Translations under genes and position numbers: made by a program
The notes under the pieces: generated by a model
What the model was told of the DNA's origin: nothing
Databases searched by the model: none
Seen by the model: only the letters and a program-made list of their open reading frames with translations
Shown here: in pieces, positions 55,351-64,000 of the stretch
Numbering within the stretch: position 1 is the first letter of the stretch
Layout: each line of letters opens with the position of its first letter
Origin: Flavobacterium phycosphaerae
GTDB lineage: Bacteria > Bacteroidota > Bacteroidia > Flavobacteriales > Flavobacteriaceae
Assembly: GCF_010119235.1 (NCBI RefSeq)
Contig: NZ_JAAATZ010000001.1
Coordinates: 960,501 to 1,024,500 of the forward strand
Length of the DNA: 64,000 bases
Direction of reading: 5' to 3'

Positions 55351-56454
55351 CTAGTCAGCTGAAAGCTTATAAGCATTAAGTGTGGCTTCGGCTGTTTTAT
55401 CCCAAGTATAATGGTCTAATATTTTATGTTTTAGTCCCGGATTCACAGGATTGTTATAGGCACTGTCAATTGCTGTTTTGATTGATTGAATATCATCGGG
55501 TTCACAGTAATAAGCATAATCTTCAAAGTAATCATAGGTATCGCCTTTTCGGGTAACTACTACATTGCAATCCATCGCTGCGGCTTCTAAGGTTGATAAT
55601 CCGGGGGTTTCCATCCAGCTTACTAAGGCATGAACTTTGGCCACTTTGTACAGATTTTTCAAATCATCATGCGGAACTGCTCCTAAAAAGAAAACATTTT
55701 CGCCCGCTTCCTGATGCACTTGTTCTACATATCCTTTTTGATTTTGAGATTCTTTGCCCACCAAAACCAATTTATACTTAGTGTCTTTCACGGCTCTGAC
55801 CAAACTCAATGTTGATTTCCTTCCTTCAATTCGAGCGGCGCACAAAATACAGTCTCTGAATTTTTCATATGGATTAACCTCAGCATCAGATTCCGAGGTA
55901 AAAACCGATTTGTCAATGGCATTGGGCACACTAACGTACTTATAGTTTTTTAGTTTAAACTCACCGGCCACTCTTTTCATTTCAGAATCGGAGTTCGGAA
56001 GAAAAACACTGGTGTTATCTACAATCTCTTTCATCAGACCGTAGTAGCCTTTGAAAAGCATTTTGTAAACGCCTTTATGCATCCTTTTTTCTTTATAATG
56101 CTTAACCAAAATCTTGATGTAGCCAATTTGGTATGGCGATAGTATGTTGGCCAGTTTTTGAAAAAGACCCCCGCGTGCTTTTCGTTCAAACTCGGTATAC
56201 AAGCCATAAATGGTAGAGAGTACAATCTTTTTGTGTTGCTTTTTGGCATTGAGCATTTGAATATAAATATCCTGAGGCTCCATTAAATTGAATAAATGAA
56301 CCAAATCGTATCCGGTTAAATCGGGTTCCAATTCTAAGGATATGTCAACCGTGACTCCTGATTTTTCAAGGAATTCTTTAGTTTTCAGCATTTGAACCAT
56401 GTCGCCGCCGGGAGCATTAAATAAGTTGGTACGGGTTTGAAATAAAACTTTCAT
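55351..56454 (-). CDS. Glycosyltransferase family 4
   Basis: 367 residues. N-terminal acceptor domain (RTNLFNAPGGDMVQMLKTKE) and C-terminal donor domain with CAARIEGRKSTLSLVRAV and VSWMETPGLSTLEAAAMDCN, where the Glu pair of the GT4 EX7E motif is visible. Transfers a sugar from a nucleotide donor in glycan assembly. Separated from the downstream DUF1972 gene by 108 bp and preceded by its own promoter. Confidence 0.9.
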   Translation of the reverse strand: MKVLFQTRTNLFNAPGGDMVQMLKTKEFLEKSGVTVDISLELEPDLTGYDLVHLFNLMEPQDIYIQMLNAKKQHKKIVLSTIYGLYTEFERKARGGLFQKLANILSPYQIGYIKILVKHYKEKRMHKGVYKMLFKGYYGLMKEIVDNTSVFLPNSDSEMKRVAGEFKLKNYKYVSVPNAIDKSVFTSESDAEVNPYEKFRDCILCAARIEGRKSTLSLVRAVKDTKYKLVLVGKESQNQKGYVEQVHQEAGENVFFLGAVPHDDLKNLYKVAKVHALVSWMETPGLSTLEAAAMDCNVVVTRKGDTYDYFEDYAYYCEPDDIQSIKTAIDSAYNNPVNPGLKHKILDHYTWDKTAEATLNAYKLSAD

Positions 56455-56473
56455 TATCTAGGGTTACATATTG

Positions 56474-56481
56474 CAAATATA
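56474..56481 (-). promoter_or_regulatory. -7 promoter element for the family-4 glycosyltransferase
   Basis: Minus-strand TATATTTG fits TAnnTTTG, 19 bp upstream of the ATG at 56454; divergent from the second wecB-like gene. Confidence 0.55.
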
Positions 56482-56525
56482 GATTTTATTACTAGTTTTA
56501 CGGCTTACTAAATTGGCTCTTTTTA

Positions 56526-57640
56526 ATGAAAAAAGTTCTGTTTCTTTTTGGAACTCGTCCCGAAGCGATCAAGATGGCACCTCTTGTCGCGTCTTTTACT
56601 TCTGATAAAAATTTTGAGGTAAAAGTGGGCGTTACTGCGCAGCACCGCGAAATGCTTGATCAAGTTTTATCCTTTTTTGAAATACCCGTAGATTACGACT
56701 TGAATGTGATGAAACCCAATCAGACCTTGCATGAATTGACTTCTAATTTGATTTCAAAAATAACTTCGGATATTTTACTGAAAGAGCACTTTGACTTGGT
56801 TTTTGTACAAGGTGATACTACTACTGTTTTGGCCGGTGCTTTGGCTGCTTTTTATCAAAAAATTAAAATTGTACATATCGAGGCCGGTTTACGAAGTGGT
56901 GATATGTTATCGCCTTTTCCGGAAGAAATGAATCGTGTTTTGACCTCACGAATAGCTTCGTTTCATTTTTGCCCTACCGAAGCTTCTCAGGAAAATTTGA
57001 TTAGGGAAAATCTAAAAGATAATGTTTACGTTGTAGGAAACACCGTGATTGACGCCTTGTTGATGGGGTTGAAAAAAATTGATGCTGCCAAAGAAACGGA
57101 ATTACTTTCCAAATTTGATTTTATAGATTTTTCGAAAAAAGTGATTTTAGTTACTTGCCATCGAAGAGAGAATTTCGGAAAACCTTTTGAAGAAATCTGT
57201 GATGCATTGCTTGAAATTTCATCCACTTATAACGAGACGGTGGAAATTGTGTATCCGGTTCATTTAAATCCCAATGTGAAAGAAGTAGCGCAACGCAAAT
57301 TGATTGCCAATAACATTAAACTCATTACCCCGTTGGATTATCCGGAATTGATTTGGATGATGAACAAAAGCAATATTATTGTGACCGATTCAGGGGTATT
57401 CAGGAAGAAGCGCCAAGCCTTGGCAAGCCTGTTTTAGTATTGAGAGAAGTTACCGAAAGAATGGAAGGCGTTGAGGCCGGAACCGCTATATTGGTTGGTT
57501 CAGATAAAGCTAAAATTGTTTTGGAAACCAAGAAATTATTAGAGGACCAATCCTATTATGCTCAAATTGCTACCGCATCTAATCCTTACGGAGACGGAAC
57601 TACCAGCGAAAAGATAAAAGAGATTATTGCTCGTTGCTAA
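56526..57640 (+). pseudogene. wecB: Second UDP-N-acetylglucosamine 2-epimerase, interrupted by one frameshift
   Basis: The first frame gives 303 residues ending abnormally after VTDSG; the rest continues in another frame to 57640. Adding one G to the G4 run at 57393-57396 restores VTDSGGIQEEAPSLGKPVLV and a 371-residue protein of normal length. Conserved blocks are intact: LFGTRPEAIKMAPLVASF, VEAGLRSGDMLSPFPEEMNR, TCHRRENFGKPFEEI and the restored VTDSGG region. It would make UDP-ManNAc. The single homopolymer fault suggests sequencing error as a strong alternative to a real pseudogene. Its end overlaps the convergent polymerase gene by 4 bp. Confidence 0.88.
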
Positions 57641-58878
57641 ACGACTCTATCAGTTACTTTTTGAGTGATTTCTTTGTAAGCCATAAAGAATCCTACTAAA
57701 ATAGATTTGGAATCTTCGGTGAAATAGTATCCCATTAAAACCCAATTGGAAACAACTAGGAAAATAGCTGTTCCCACCAACATTAAGTTGATGTTTTGAT
57801 TAATCGGAATGGATGATTTGGGCTGATTATAGACCAGATAGATAGAAAACAGCAGAATTATAATCCCAATTATTCCAGATTTTAAGTAAGTAGTCATAAG
57901 GGCATTGTGCATAACTGAAATAAAACGGATTTTCATATCTCCCAAGTATACCTCTTGTTTTAAATCAACTTTAGAACCCAAGCCTGCACCAAATACTATA
58001 GACTCAGCCCCTTTATTCTTCATTTGTTTGAGTGTATTGATGGTTTCAACTGAACGATAGTTGTCATTGAAATCAATATAATCTTCGGTATTTATTTTAC
58101 TTTTGAACGGCTCCGTTGGTGCCACTTTAATTTTATATAAAAAGGCCTCCATTCCTTCTCCATTTCTCCTTGGATTGATGTATAAAATGGCGGTATAACC
58201 AATAATCGTAATGCCAATTACCGATAGGATGGCAATAATGGCTCTTTTGTTTAAAATGAAATACCCTTTGAGCGCAAAAAACAGAATGAAAAACTGTATG
58301 AAATTTGTTCTAGACAAGTATAAAAAGCTGGATATACCCACTGTAAAAGCCATTACATAAAATTTCTTACGAGAAAGTTCAATGTTAAATTCTTTGTGAA
58401 ATAAAATCAATATCAAGGCATAGATTTCGAAATCACTGAAAAAACCGCCATGCAAACGCAGATCATTTACCGTGTAAGCCTTAAAAAAAACTACTGCGCT
58501 TAATAAAAAGACAAGATGAATTCTGGAAATCCAAAAACCAATATTGGCTATGGTTCCAAATGCTTTTTGATAATTATATTTACAAATTTGATACCCTAAA
58601 ACCAGCCCAAGAATAGGTTTCAGAAGATATGTTATATCACGAATTATAAAAAAGAGATTATGTCCTTCAAATTTTGTGGATAAAAAAGCAATTAGTAAAA
58701 TGAGGATAAAACAAGAAAGATATTTTACAAAAGCAACAGAATAGCTTTTTTGTAAAGTCACCAACACCGTAAAGCCCCACAAAACAAATGTTATTTCATA
58801 GCTCCCCATGTAAGGAACTGCTAAACATAATGCCAGCAATAATTGATAAAAAAAGTTACTTTGTAAAATGATTTTCAT
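57637..58878 (-). CDS. O-antigen polymerase-like membrane protein
   Basis: 413 residues from the ATG at 58878; a TTG three codons upstream is an alternative. About 10-11 membrane helices and one larger extracytoplasmic loop (about 245-310) fit Wzy polymerases, which share layout more than sequence. In this locus with a Wzx flippase next door it is the best candidate for the Wzy polymerase, leaving the protein at 52836 as ligase. The assignment rests on topology and context. Confidence 0.78.
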   Translation of the reverse strand: MKIILQSNFFYQLLLALCLAVPYMGSYEITFVLWGFTVLVTLQKSYSVAFVKYLSCFILILLIAFLSTKFEGHNLFFIIRDITYLLKPILGLVLGYQICKYNYQKAFGTIANIGFWISRIHLVFLLSAVVFFKAYTVNDLRLHGGFFSDFEIYALILILFHKEFNIELSRKKFYVMAFTVGISSFLYLSRTNFIQFFILFFALKGYFILNKRAIIAILSVIGITIIGYTAILYINPRRNGEGMEAFLYKIKVAPTEPFKSKINTEDYIDFNDNYRSVETINTLKQMKNKGAESIVFGAGLGSKVDLKQEVYLGDMKIRFISVMHNALMTTYLKSGIIGIIILLFSIYLVYNQPKSSIPINQNINLMLVGTAIFLVVSNWVLMGYYFTEDSKSILVGFFMAYKEITQKVTDRVV

Positions 58879-58890
58879 TTGATACAATTT

Positions 58891-60129
58891 CTATAATTCA
58901 TTCTTTTTGATTTTAAAAACCAATAACAATGTTAAAATAATTTCTCCGGAAAGTACAGCTAAAATACAACCTTTAAAAGAATAAAACGCACATCCTACTA
59001 CCATTAAAATTAAGGTTATAAAAGTGTAGATGATATTGGTGTTTCTGAATAAGGCAGAACGGTTAAGTCCGTTCAAATAATGGTACCCTATCAGATTGTT
59101 TAAAATGATAAAAAAGAACCAGCCCGAAAAAACTTGAAGCCAAAAAGCATATGATACCAGCTTGGGGTTCAAAAAGTTCATAGCCGTAACCGAAAACAAC
59201 TGAAGAAATAAAATACATCCTAAAGAAAAAATAAGCGCTATTGCTCCATATTTCAAAACAGACTGCTTTCCTTTTTCTACACTAATTTGAAAGTTAGCCA
59301 TATTCCTTGGGTAAATAGCTGTAGAGTAAGGGACATAAACCGACACCAAAATTTTAAGCACCCTATCAATTGCCGAAAAAGCACCAATAATCAAAATGTC
59401 TTTTTCAAAGAAACTCAAAATGATAATTGTACCGTTAAAAACTAAAGAGGTAGTACTGATGGTAATAAAATAGTCTAATCCTTCTTTTAGGAAATCAGTA
59501 TAATTTTGAAAAGAAAAAAATCTGATTTTTACTTTAACCGAGTAAACCGCAATTAATATTGTTATGATGCCACTGAGTAGAAAAGATATTGAATAAACCA
59601 GCGGAATGATATACATATCCTTTGGCGATTTGACCAATAAAAGAACTAAAATATTGGAAGCTAATTTTATGCTTGAATTCACCGTTGAAAACCACCCCAG
59701 CTTTTCGAGTCCTTGAAAAAACCATTGCAGGTTTATGGCATTTCCAAATATCATTCCGATAAATAACAGCCCAAAAGAGGTAAATCCGTTGAATTTTGGA
59801 TTTAGTAAGATATAAACAATCCAAACAATTGATGTGAGGACTGCAATGCCAATTTTTAGTGATAAAATAGTCGAAAATGCTTCATCCCGTTTTTCTATAT
59901 CCTCTCTGTTTATGGCAATATATTTAGACCCTGAAAAGTTGAATCCATAATCACTGAACATGAAACAAAAAATAACACTGGCATAAGCAAGGCTATACAA
60001 ACCAAAACATGCCAACCCAAGTGTTTTTACTAAAAAAGGAAATACCAGTAAAGGTATTATTAGATTAAAAAACTGATTGGTAAATAAATACAAGAAATTC
60101 CTAAAAACTATTGAATTTCCTATTTTCAT
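58891..60129 (-). CDS. O-antigen flippase (Wzx-like, MOP superfamily)
   Basis: 412 residues from MKIGNSIVFRNFLYLFTNQF; an ATG seven codons upstream is possible but overlaps the preceding gene. About 12 membrane helices with the start pattern of Wzx/RfbX proteins (LYLFTNQFFNLIIPLLVFPF) and SLAYASVIFCFMFSDYGFNF. It should move undecaprenyl-linked repeat units across the inner membrane. It lies between the methyltransferase and polymerase genes in one minus-strand unit. Confidence 0.9.
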   Translation of the reverse strand: MKIGNSIVFRNFLYLFTNQFFNLIIPLLVFPFLVKTLGLACFGLYSLAYASVIFCFMFSDYGFNFSGSKYIAINREDIEKRDEAFSTILSLKIGIAVLTSIVWIVYILLNPKFNGFTSFGLLFIGMIFGNAINLQWFFQGLEKLGWFSTVNSSIKLASNILVLLLVKSPKDMYIIPLVYSISFLLSGIITILIAVYSVKVKIRFFSFQNYTDFLKEGLDYFITISTTSLVFNGTIIILSFFEKDILIIGAFSAIDRVLKILVSVYVPYSTAIYPRNMANFQISVEKGKQSVLKYGAIALIFSLGCILFLQLFSVTAMNFLNPKLVSYAFWLQVFSGWFFFIILNNLIGYHYLNGLNRSALFRNTNIIYTFITLILMVVGCAFYSFKGCILAVLSGEIILTLLLVFKIKKNEL

Positions 60130-60130
60130 T

Positions 60131-60871
60131 TTAAAGAGGTTTTTTGGCAATGCAAACGGTTAAATATCCTTCAAAATGCATGAATTTATCCAGAAATAAA
60201 AAGAATTTACTGGTAATTTTATACTTCGTTATCCATTGTCCAAATAATGAATCGCGATCCATAGTGATTCTTTCAACATACTCTAAACCGGCCGCTTCCA
60301 TTTCGTCTTTTAGGGAGTAAAACTTGTATTCTTTAGGCCATGGCCAAACTTTTTTACCAAGCATTCTTCCAATTAAATACGATAATCTGTAAGGGAGTGT
60401 ATGGTGATTGGGATATGCCACAATAACATATCCTCCTTTTTTAGTTATGCGGGCATACGAAATAATGGCCTTAGTTCTTACTTCTTTTGTATAATGTTCA
60501 ATAACTCCCGAGTTATAAGCTAAATCATAGGTGTTATCTGCAATTGAGTTCATGGTAAACATGTCTTCACAAATACAATTTGTTCCGTTAAAGTTTAAAT
60601 CCGCACAAACTTTTTCCACTTTTTCAAGTATGGTGTGATCGTAATCCAAAAAGGTAGCTTGCTCCAAATTTTTGCTAAGTAGCATCAGGCTTATTCCGGC
60701 TTCACAGCCAATTTCAATAGCATTTTTAAAATGGTTTTCTTTAACTGTTTTTTGGAGTAACGAATTTAATTCTACTTGAAAATTTGTCGGATTAGTAAAA
60801 GAATGTTTTATGTGGTCAATGCTTATGCCTTTTGAATAATCAAGCCAAGCTTGTTTTTGGTTATCTTCCAT
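60131..60871 (-). CDS. Class I SAM-dependent methyltransferase
   Basis: 246 residues from MEDNQKQAWLDYSKG; an earlier in-frame ATG (60934) adds a hydrophobic, non-conserved stretch and is less likely. The SAM-binding motif I is AIEIGCEAGISLMLL (a variant of ExGxGxG), followed by ATFLDYDHTILEK and SGVIEHYTKEVR. Probably methylates a sugar or modifies the glycan in this locus. It is 1 bp before the flippase start. Confidence 0.85.
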   Translation of the reverse strand: MEDNQKQAWLDYSKGISIDHIKHSFTNPTNFQVELNSLLQKTVKENHFKNAIEIGCEAGISLMLLSKNLEQATFLDYDHTILEKVEKVCADLNFNGTNCICEDMFTMNSIADNTYDLAYNSGVIEHYTKEVRTKAIISYARITKKGGYVIVAYPNHHTLPYRLSYLIGRMLGKKVWPWPKEYKFYSLKDEMEAAGLEYVERITMDRDSLFGQWITKYKITSKFFLFLDKFMHFEGYLTVCIAKKPL

Positions 60872-61060
60872 ATTGATATAAAATAAAAAACCCTTAAACG
60901 TTAAATTAATTACAACATTTTTAGGTTTGTACAAACCGTATTATTTAAATTACGGTATTTGGGAAATTTTATGGTTTAACGATAAAAATTAGACCATCAA
61001 TTTCTTTCTCTTTTCAATTTCGGGCAAATATAAGTATAAAAAGGCTTTCTTCTGTAAAAT

Positions 61061-61096
61061 GAAAAACCATAAACAGTAATTATCTGCTTATGGTTA
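61061..61096 (-). terminator. Hairpin terminator downstream of the lipoprotein gene
   Basis: AACCATAA and TTATGGTT pair over 8 bp, with a further CAG/CTG inside; on the minus strand it is followed by TTTTTC. It lies about 30 bp past the stop codon at 61127. Confidence 0.65.
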
Positions 61097-61126
61097 TTTA
61101 ATCGTTAAGCTATATACTGTTACAAT

Positions 61127-61675
61127 CTACTTAGATGTTGACAATCTTTTTAATAAATTTGACATATTCTCTTCATGAGGGTAGAGAGAAGGGAAGGTTC
61201 TTACATTATCTTTAACCAATGCTTTGATAACTCCTGTTTTGTAATCATAAGTACATTTACTGTCATCTTGTCTGAAGAAAATCCCTAAATCAGGACCTGA
61301 TATTTTTTCAGATTTGTCAAAATATGAAAATGTAGCCGAATTAAAAACAATATCTTCCTGAGTTTTATTTACTCCAAAATCTAAACGCAATTGTGAAGGA
61401 TAAACATCAGCCGGAAGATTAAAGACTACATCTTGAGGTGTATTACTGCCCTTCACATCCACCCAAATTGGTTGAATTTTTGTGAAATCAGCGGTACCAT
61501 CTTCTGTGTAGAAGATACTAAATGAATCATCTTTTTTAACGGTTGCATTTACAACTACTTTAAATCCCTGTTCTTTCACAGGATCCTGAGCAGTTGCGTT
61601 AGCAGACTTATCGTCCTTACAGCTTGTAAGCAGTACTGAAAATAATATAACTGCTGCAAAAAACTTTGTTCTCAT
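61127..61675 (-). CDS. Lipoprotein of unknown function within the polysaccharide locus
   Basis: 182 residues. The signal peptide ends in the lipobox LTSC (Cys19). The mature part is beta-rich (FKVVVNATVKKDDSFSIFYT; PQDVVFNLPADVYPSQLRLD) and could be a beta-sandwich, possibly carbohydrate-binding, but no family is recognised. It lies between the methyltransferase and the glucosyltransferase gene with its own promoter and terminator, so it is expressed on its own. Confidence 0.72.
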   Translation of the reverse strand: MRTKFFAAVILFSVLLTSCKDDKSANATAQDPVKEQGFKVVVNATVKKDDSFSIFYTEDGTADFTKIQPIWVDVKGSNTPQDVVFNLPADVYPSQLRLDFGVNKTQEDIVFNSATFSYFDKSEKISGPDLGIFFRQDDSKCTYDYKTGVIKALVKDNVRTFPSLYPHEENMSNLLKRLSTSK

Positions 61676-61695
61676 GTTTGTTATTTTTTAGTTTA

Positions 61696-61703
61696 CAAAA
61701 CTA
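61696..61703 (-). promoter_or_regulatory. -7 promoter element for the lipoprotein gene
   Basis: Minus-strand TAGTTTTG fits TAnnTTTG, about 20 bp upstream of the ATG at 61675. Confidence 0.55.
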
Positions 61704-61783
61704 ATTTTTTTTTTTATATTAAAAGTTATCGGTGACTTTTTAGACTGAATTGTAATTATTTTTATATTTTTTTAAATATAGTT

Positions 61784-61791
61784 TACTTTTG
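61784..61791 (+). promoter_or_regulatory. -7 promoter element for the GtrII/GtrB genes
   Basis: TACTTTTG fits TAnnTTTG, 40 bp before the ATG at 61832; divergent from the lipoprotein promoter about 80 bp away. Confidence 0.55.
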
Positions 61792-61831
61792 CTCATAAAG
61801 ATTTTTACTTTTTAACTTTTAGCGAAACATT

Positions 61832-63319
61832 ATGAACTTTAAGACGCACAATAAAAATTTTAAATTACTGTTTTTCTCCATTGCCATCTCATTTGTGACT
61901 TATGGGTTTGGACTAACAAACTATTCTTTGAGTATTGATAGTGAAAGTCCCGTTTATGGCGATTTTTCTATGGATTTAGGCAGATGGGGGACAAATCTTG
62001 TTCGTTACCGTCTTTTTGAAGGTCACACGCCTTATTTTACGCTATTACTTGGTTTATTGTTGTTGAGTGTTACTGCTGTTGAGCTGAGTAAGCTATTCAA
62101 GTTAAATCACATTTATTCCTATCTCTTCTGCGCGATTTTTTTATCTTTTCCTCAAATGTCTTATCAATTGATATTTACCATGCAGGCAGATGTTGTCCCA
62201 TTGGGCTTTCTGCTTTCTGTTGTAGGGGTTAATTTATTTTTGCAAAGTACACATAATTTTTTTTCCGTTAAGTCATTGGGGTTCTTTTTGGCTTCAGCAT
62301 TGGTTTTAATGTTTGTGATTTCCATCTATCAGGCACTTATTTTTTTACCAATTATCCTTTTCTTGATTCTTTTTCTCCAAAGTTGTGATTTGGAAGATTT
62401 CAAATTTAAAAACGAATTCTTAAAAGGAATTCAGTTTAGTGCATTGTTGATTTTATCGGCTCTGCTTTATTACATATCTGTAAAATTATTATGTCCTCCG
62501 GTTGAAGGAGGCTATTTATCTTCCTATACCTCAGGAGATTCCAGTAACCGTTTTTCAAATTTCTACCAGCTTTGGACAAACAACTTAAAAGGAAAATTTT
62601 ATTACGGCGAAAGAACCTATTTACTGTCGTCTCTTATAGGAATGGCATTACTGATTAAATTTGGCATTCAGAAAAAACTTTTCATTTACAGGTTTATTGC
62701 GTTATTCTTTATTCTTTTAGTTCCATTTTTCATTTCTTTTTTTATTACCAACAACACAAATCCTCCTAGAATTTATGTAGCTAGCGGCATCGTTTTTGCC
62801 TTTTTGTTTGCTTATTTTTCGAAAGAATTGAAAGCTGAAAAGATTGTTGTAATAGCTTGTTCACTTATCTTTTTGACCCATTTGTATTTTATAACCCAAT
62901 TGTTTTATTCAAACTATAAAATTTACAATCACGACAAAGAAATTGCCAAGAAGATAGATTACACAATTCAAACAAAATACCCAACATTTGATGCTAATGT
63001 AAATTATGTGTATTTCTTTGGGGGGCTGCCATATGAACACCATGAAAAATATAGATTACCAAATTCTGAGGTCTTTGGAGGATCTTTATTTTCTTGGGAT
63101 AATGGAAATAATTATCGAATAGTTAATTTTTTCAAATTTACAGATATCGCTTATTATAAATTTATTGATAATAAAGAAACCTACAGCAAAATTAAAGATT
63201 CAATGGCAACTATGCCTATTTGGCCTAATCCCGAATCTGTAAAAATGATTAGTAATGTAATTGTTGTAAAATTAGGAGCTCAAAAAGGCGCTCCTTTACC
63301 AGGCAATATTGATAATTAA
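61832..63319 (+). CDS. GtrII-type glucosyltransferase-domain membrane protein
   Basis: 495 residues with about 10-11 membrane helices. The early loop SIDSESPVYGDFSMDLGRWG, with Asp-rich and GRW features, matches the Glucos_trans_II family (GtrII of Shigella flexneri phages), which adds a glucosyl residue from undecaprenyl-phosphate-glucose to O-antigen in the periplasm. Gene order with a GtrB-type transferase directly downstream (4 bp) supports this. The sugar and linkage are unknown. Confidence 0.88.
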   Translation: MNFKTHNKNFKLLFFSIAISFVTYGFGLTNYSLSIDSESPVYGDFSMDLGRWGTNLVRYRLFEGHTPYFTLLLGLLLLSVTAVELSKLFKLNHIYSYLFCAIFLSFPQMSYQLIFTMQADVVPLGFLLSVVGVNLFLQSTHNFFSVKSLGFFLASALVLMFVISIYQALIFLPIILFLILFLQSCDLEDFKFKNEFLKGIQFSALLILSALLYYISVKLLCPPVEGGYLSSYTSGDSSNRFSNFYQLWTNNLKGKFYYGERTYLLSSLIGMALLIKFGIQKKLFIYRFIALFFILLVPFFISFFITNNTNPPRIYVASGIVFAFLFAYFSKELKAEKIVVIACSLIFLTHLYFITQLFYSNYKIYNHDKEIAKKIDYTIQTKYPTFDANVNYVYFFGGLPYEHHEKYRLPNSEVFGGSLFSWDNGNNYRIVNFFKFTDIAYYKFIDNKETYSKIKDSMATMPIWPNPESVKMISNVIVVKLGAQKGAPLPGNIDN

Positions 63320-63323
63320 TAAT

Positions 63324-64000
63324 ATGCAAAAACCCATTATAGGCATCATTTCCCCTTGTTATAACGAGGAATTGGTATTAAATGAAACTACTGTTCAAAT
63401 CAATACAATCATTTCTGATTTAATTTCAAGGAACATTGTTTCTGAAAAGAGCTTTGCGGTCTTTGTTGATGACGGAAGTAAAGATAAAACCTGGGAGCTT
63501 ATCGAAGAAAAAGCTGCTGGATTACTACATGTAAAAGGATTAAAATTAGCCGGGAACGTAGGCCATCAGAATGCGCTTCTTGCCGGATTGATGGCTTTTA
63601 AAGATGAAGCCGATGCTTTAATTTCGATAGATGCCGATTTACAGGATGATGTTCGCGTAATTGAAGAGATGATCCTTAAATTCAAGCTTGGCGTTGATGT
63701 AGTTTATGGTGTCAGAAAAGAAAGACCAACAGATACTTTTTTTAAGAAAAACACAGCTTTGCTTTTCTACAACCTAATGAAAATAATGAAAGTAAACATT
63801 GTTTACAACCACGCTGATTACAGGTTATGCAGCAAAAGGGTTTTGAACTCTTTGTCAGAGTTTGGCGAAGTCAATCTATTCTTAAGAGGAATTATCCCTA
63901 CAATTGGCTTTACTAAAGAAAATGTTTATTATGACCGTTTAGAGCGTTTTGCTGGAGAATCTAAATACCCTTTGAGAAAAATGCTCACATTTGCCTGGAA
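63324..64000 (+). CDS. GtrB-like bactoprenol glycosyltransferase (family 2), 3' end outside window
   Basis: The frame is open from ATG 63324 (MQKPIIGIISPCYNEELVLN) to the window end, giving 225 residues. GT2 features: SPCYNEE at the start, VFVDDGSKDKTW, and the metal-binding DADLQDD. These match GtrB/DPM1-type enzymes, which move a hexose from a nucleotide donor to undecaprenyl phosphate. It provides the lipid-linked sugar for the GtrII protein 4 bp upstream. Usual GtrB proteins are about 310-330 residues with two C-terminal membrane helices, still to come, and a GtrA flippase may follow. Confidence 0.9.
   Translation, partial: MQKPIIGIISPCYNEELVLNETTVQINTIISDLISRNIVSEKSFAVFVDDGSKDKTWELIEEKAAGLLHVKGLKLAGNVGHQNALLAGLMAFKDEADALISIDADLQDDVRVIEEMILKFKLGVDVVYGVRKERPTDTFFKKNTALLFYNLMKIMKVNIVYNHADYRLCSKRVLNSLSEFGEVNLFLRGIIPTIGFTKENVYYDRLERFAGESKYPLRKMLTFAW

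Noticed and set aside
57637..60129. Polysaccharide genes as a transferred island with mobile elements
   Set aside because: No transposase, integrase or repeat border was seen, and base use does not look clearly different by eye.

Overview
The window is a gene-dense, AT-rich stretch of chromosome from a member of the Bacteroidota, most likely a Flavobacterium-like member of the Flavobacteriaceae. This rests on a RecA of Flavobacterium type, type IX secretion parts (a PorW/SprE-like lipoprotein and a cargo with a C-terminal sorting domain), an F-ATPase operon without beta and epsilon, several families typical of flavobacteria (DUF4292, DUF4254, DUF5687, DUF6427, DUF6341, HU-CCDC81/SPOR), and repeated use of the Bacteroidota -7 promoter motif TAnnTTTG. 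No rRNA, tRNA, CRISPR array, insertion sequence or prophage was recognised, and no gap between genes exceeds 300 bp.

Layout. 1-5620 (+): end of hemH, a small exported protein, hemJ, a membrane histidine kinase, an enoyl-CoA hydratase and a large exported protein. 5650-8086 (-): HD hydrolase, acyl-ACP desaturase and a PlsC acyltransferase. 8332-11939 (+): recA, a lipoprotein, then an ECF sigma factor overlapping a membrane-anchored beta-barrel anti-sigma-like protein. 12024-18188: second PlsC (-), trpS, a small exported protein, an unknown membrane protein (-), dprA (-), an HU/SPOR protein and an acyl-CoA thioesterase. 18222-24559 (-): an envelope operon with a flippase, dut, a sugar nucleotidyltransferase, a TPR protein, a DUF4292 lipoprotein and an EnvC-like degenerate LytM protein. 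24699-26784 (+): a prolyl-oligopeptidase gene with two frameshifts. 26833-35903 (-): porW/sprE, bactofilin, atpI/Z-like, a small membrane protein, then atpB-E-F-H-A-G. 35993-39253 (-): a PadR regulator, two membrane proteins and an ABC ATPase. 39376-45367: a PaaE-like reductase, GT9 and DUF4254, upp, DUF6427 (frameshifted), DUF6341 and purD. 45473-46846: an Asp-box beta-propeller cargo of type IX secretion. 46910-64000: a surface-polysaccharide locus with an AMP-ligase, two WecB epimerases, at least three glycosyltransferases, a UDP-glucuronate decarboxylase, a priming sugar transferase, polymerase/ligase proteins, a Wzx flippase, a methyltransferase and a GtrII/GtrB glucosylation pair that runs off the window end.

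How it works together. The right third should build and export a lipid-linked polysaccharide: priming sugar transferase, WecB and Uxs precursor enzymes, glycosyltransferases, Wzx, Wzy/ligase and O-antigen glucosylation. The middle supplies ATP synthesis, and the left part haem, phospholipid and envelope maintenance.

Main oddities. Three genes (S9 peptidase, DUF6427, second wecB) are broken by four single-base shortfalls, every one in a homopolymer run; adding one base at each restores full-length family members. This looks more like residual sequencing error than gene decay. An 18-bp hairpin of 8-bp repeats lies between atpA and atpG and pairs fully only in the mRNA sense through G-U wobbles. 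Many promoters sit so close to start codons that leaders are very short or absent. I found no convincing wholly new multi-gene system; the best leads are the regulatory RNA structures and several envelope-spanning proteins.
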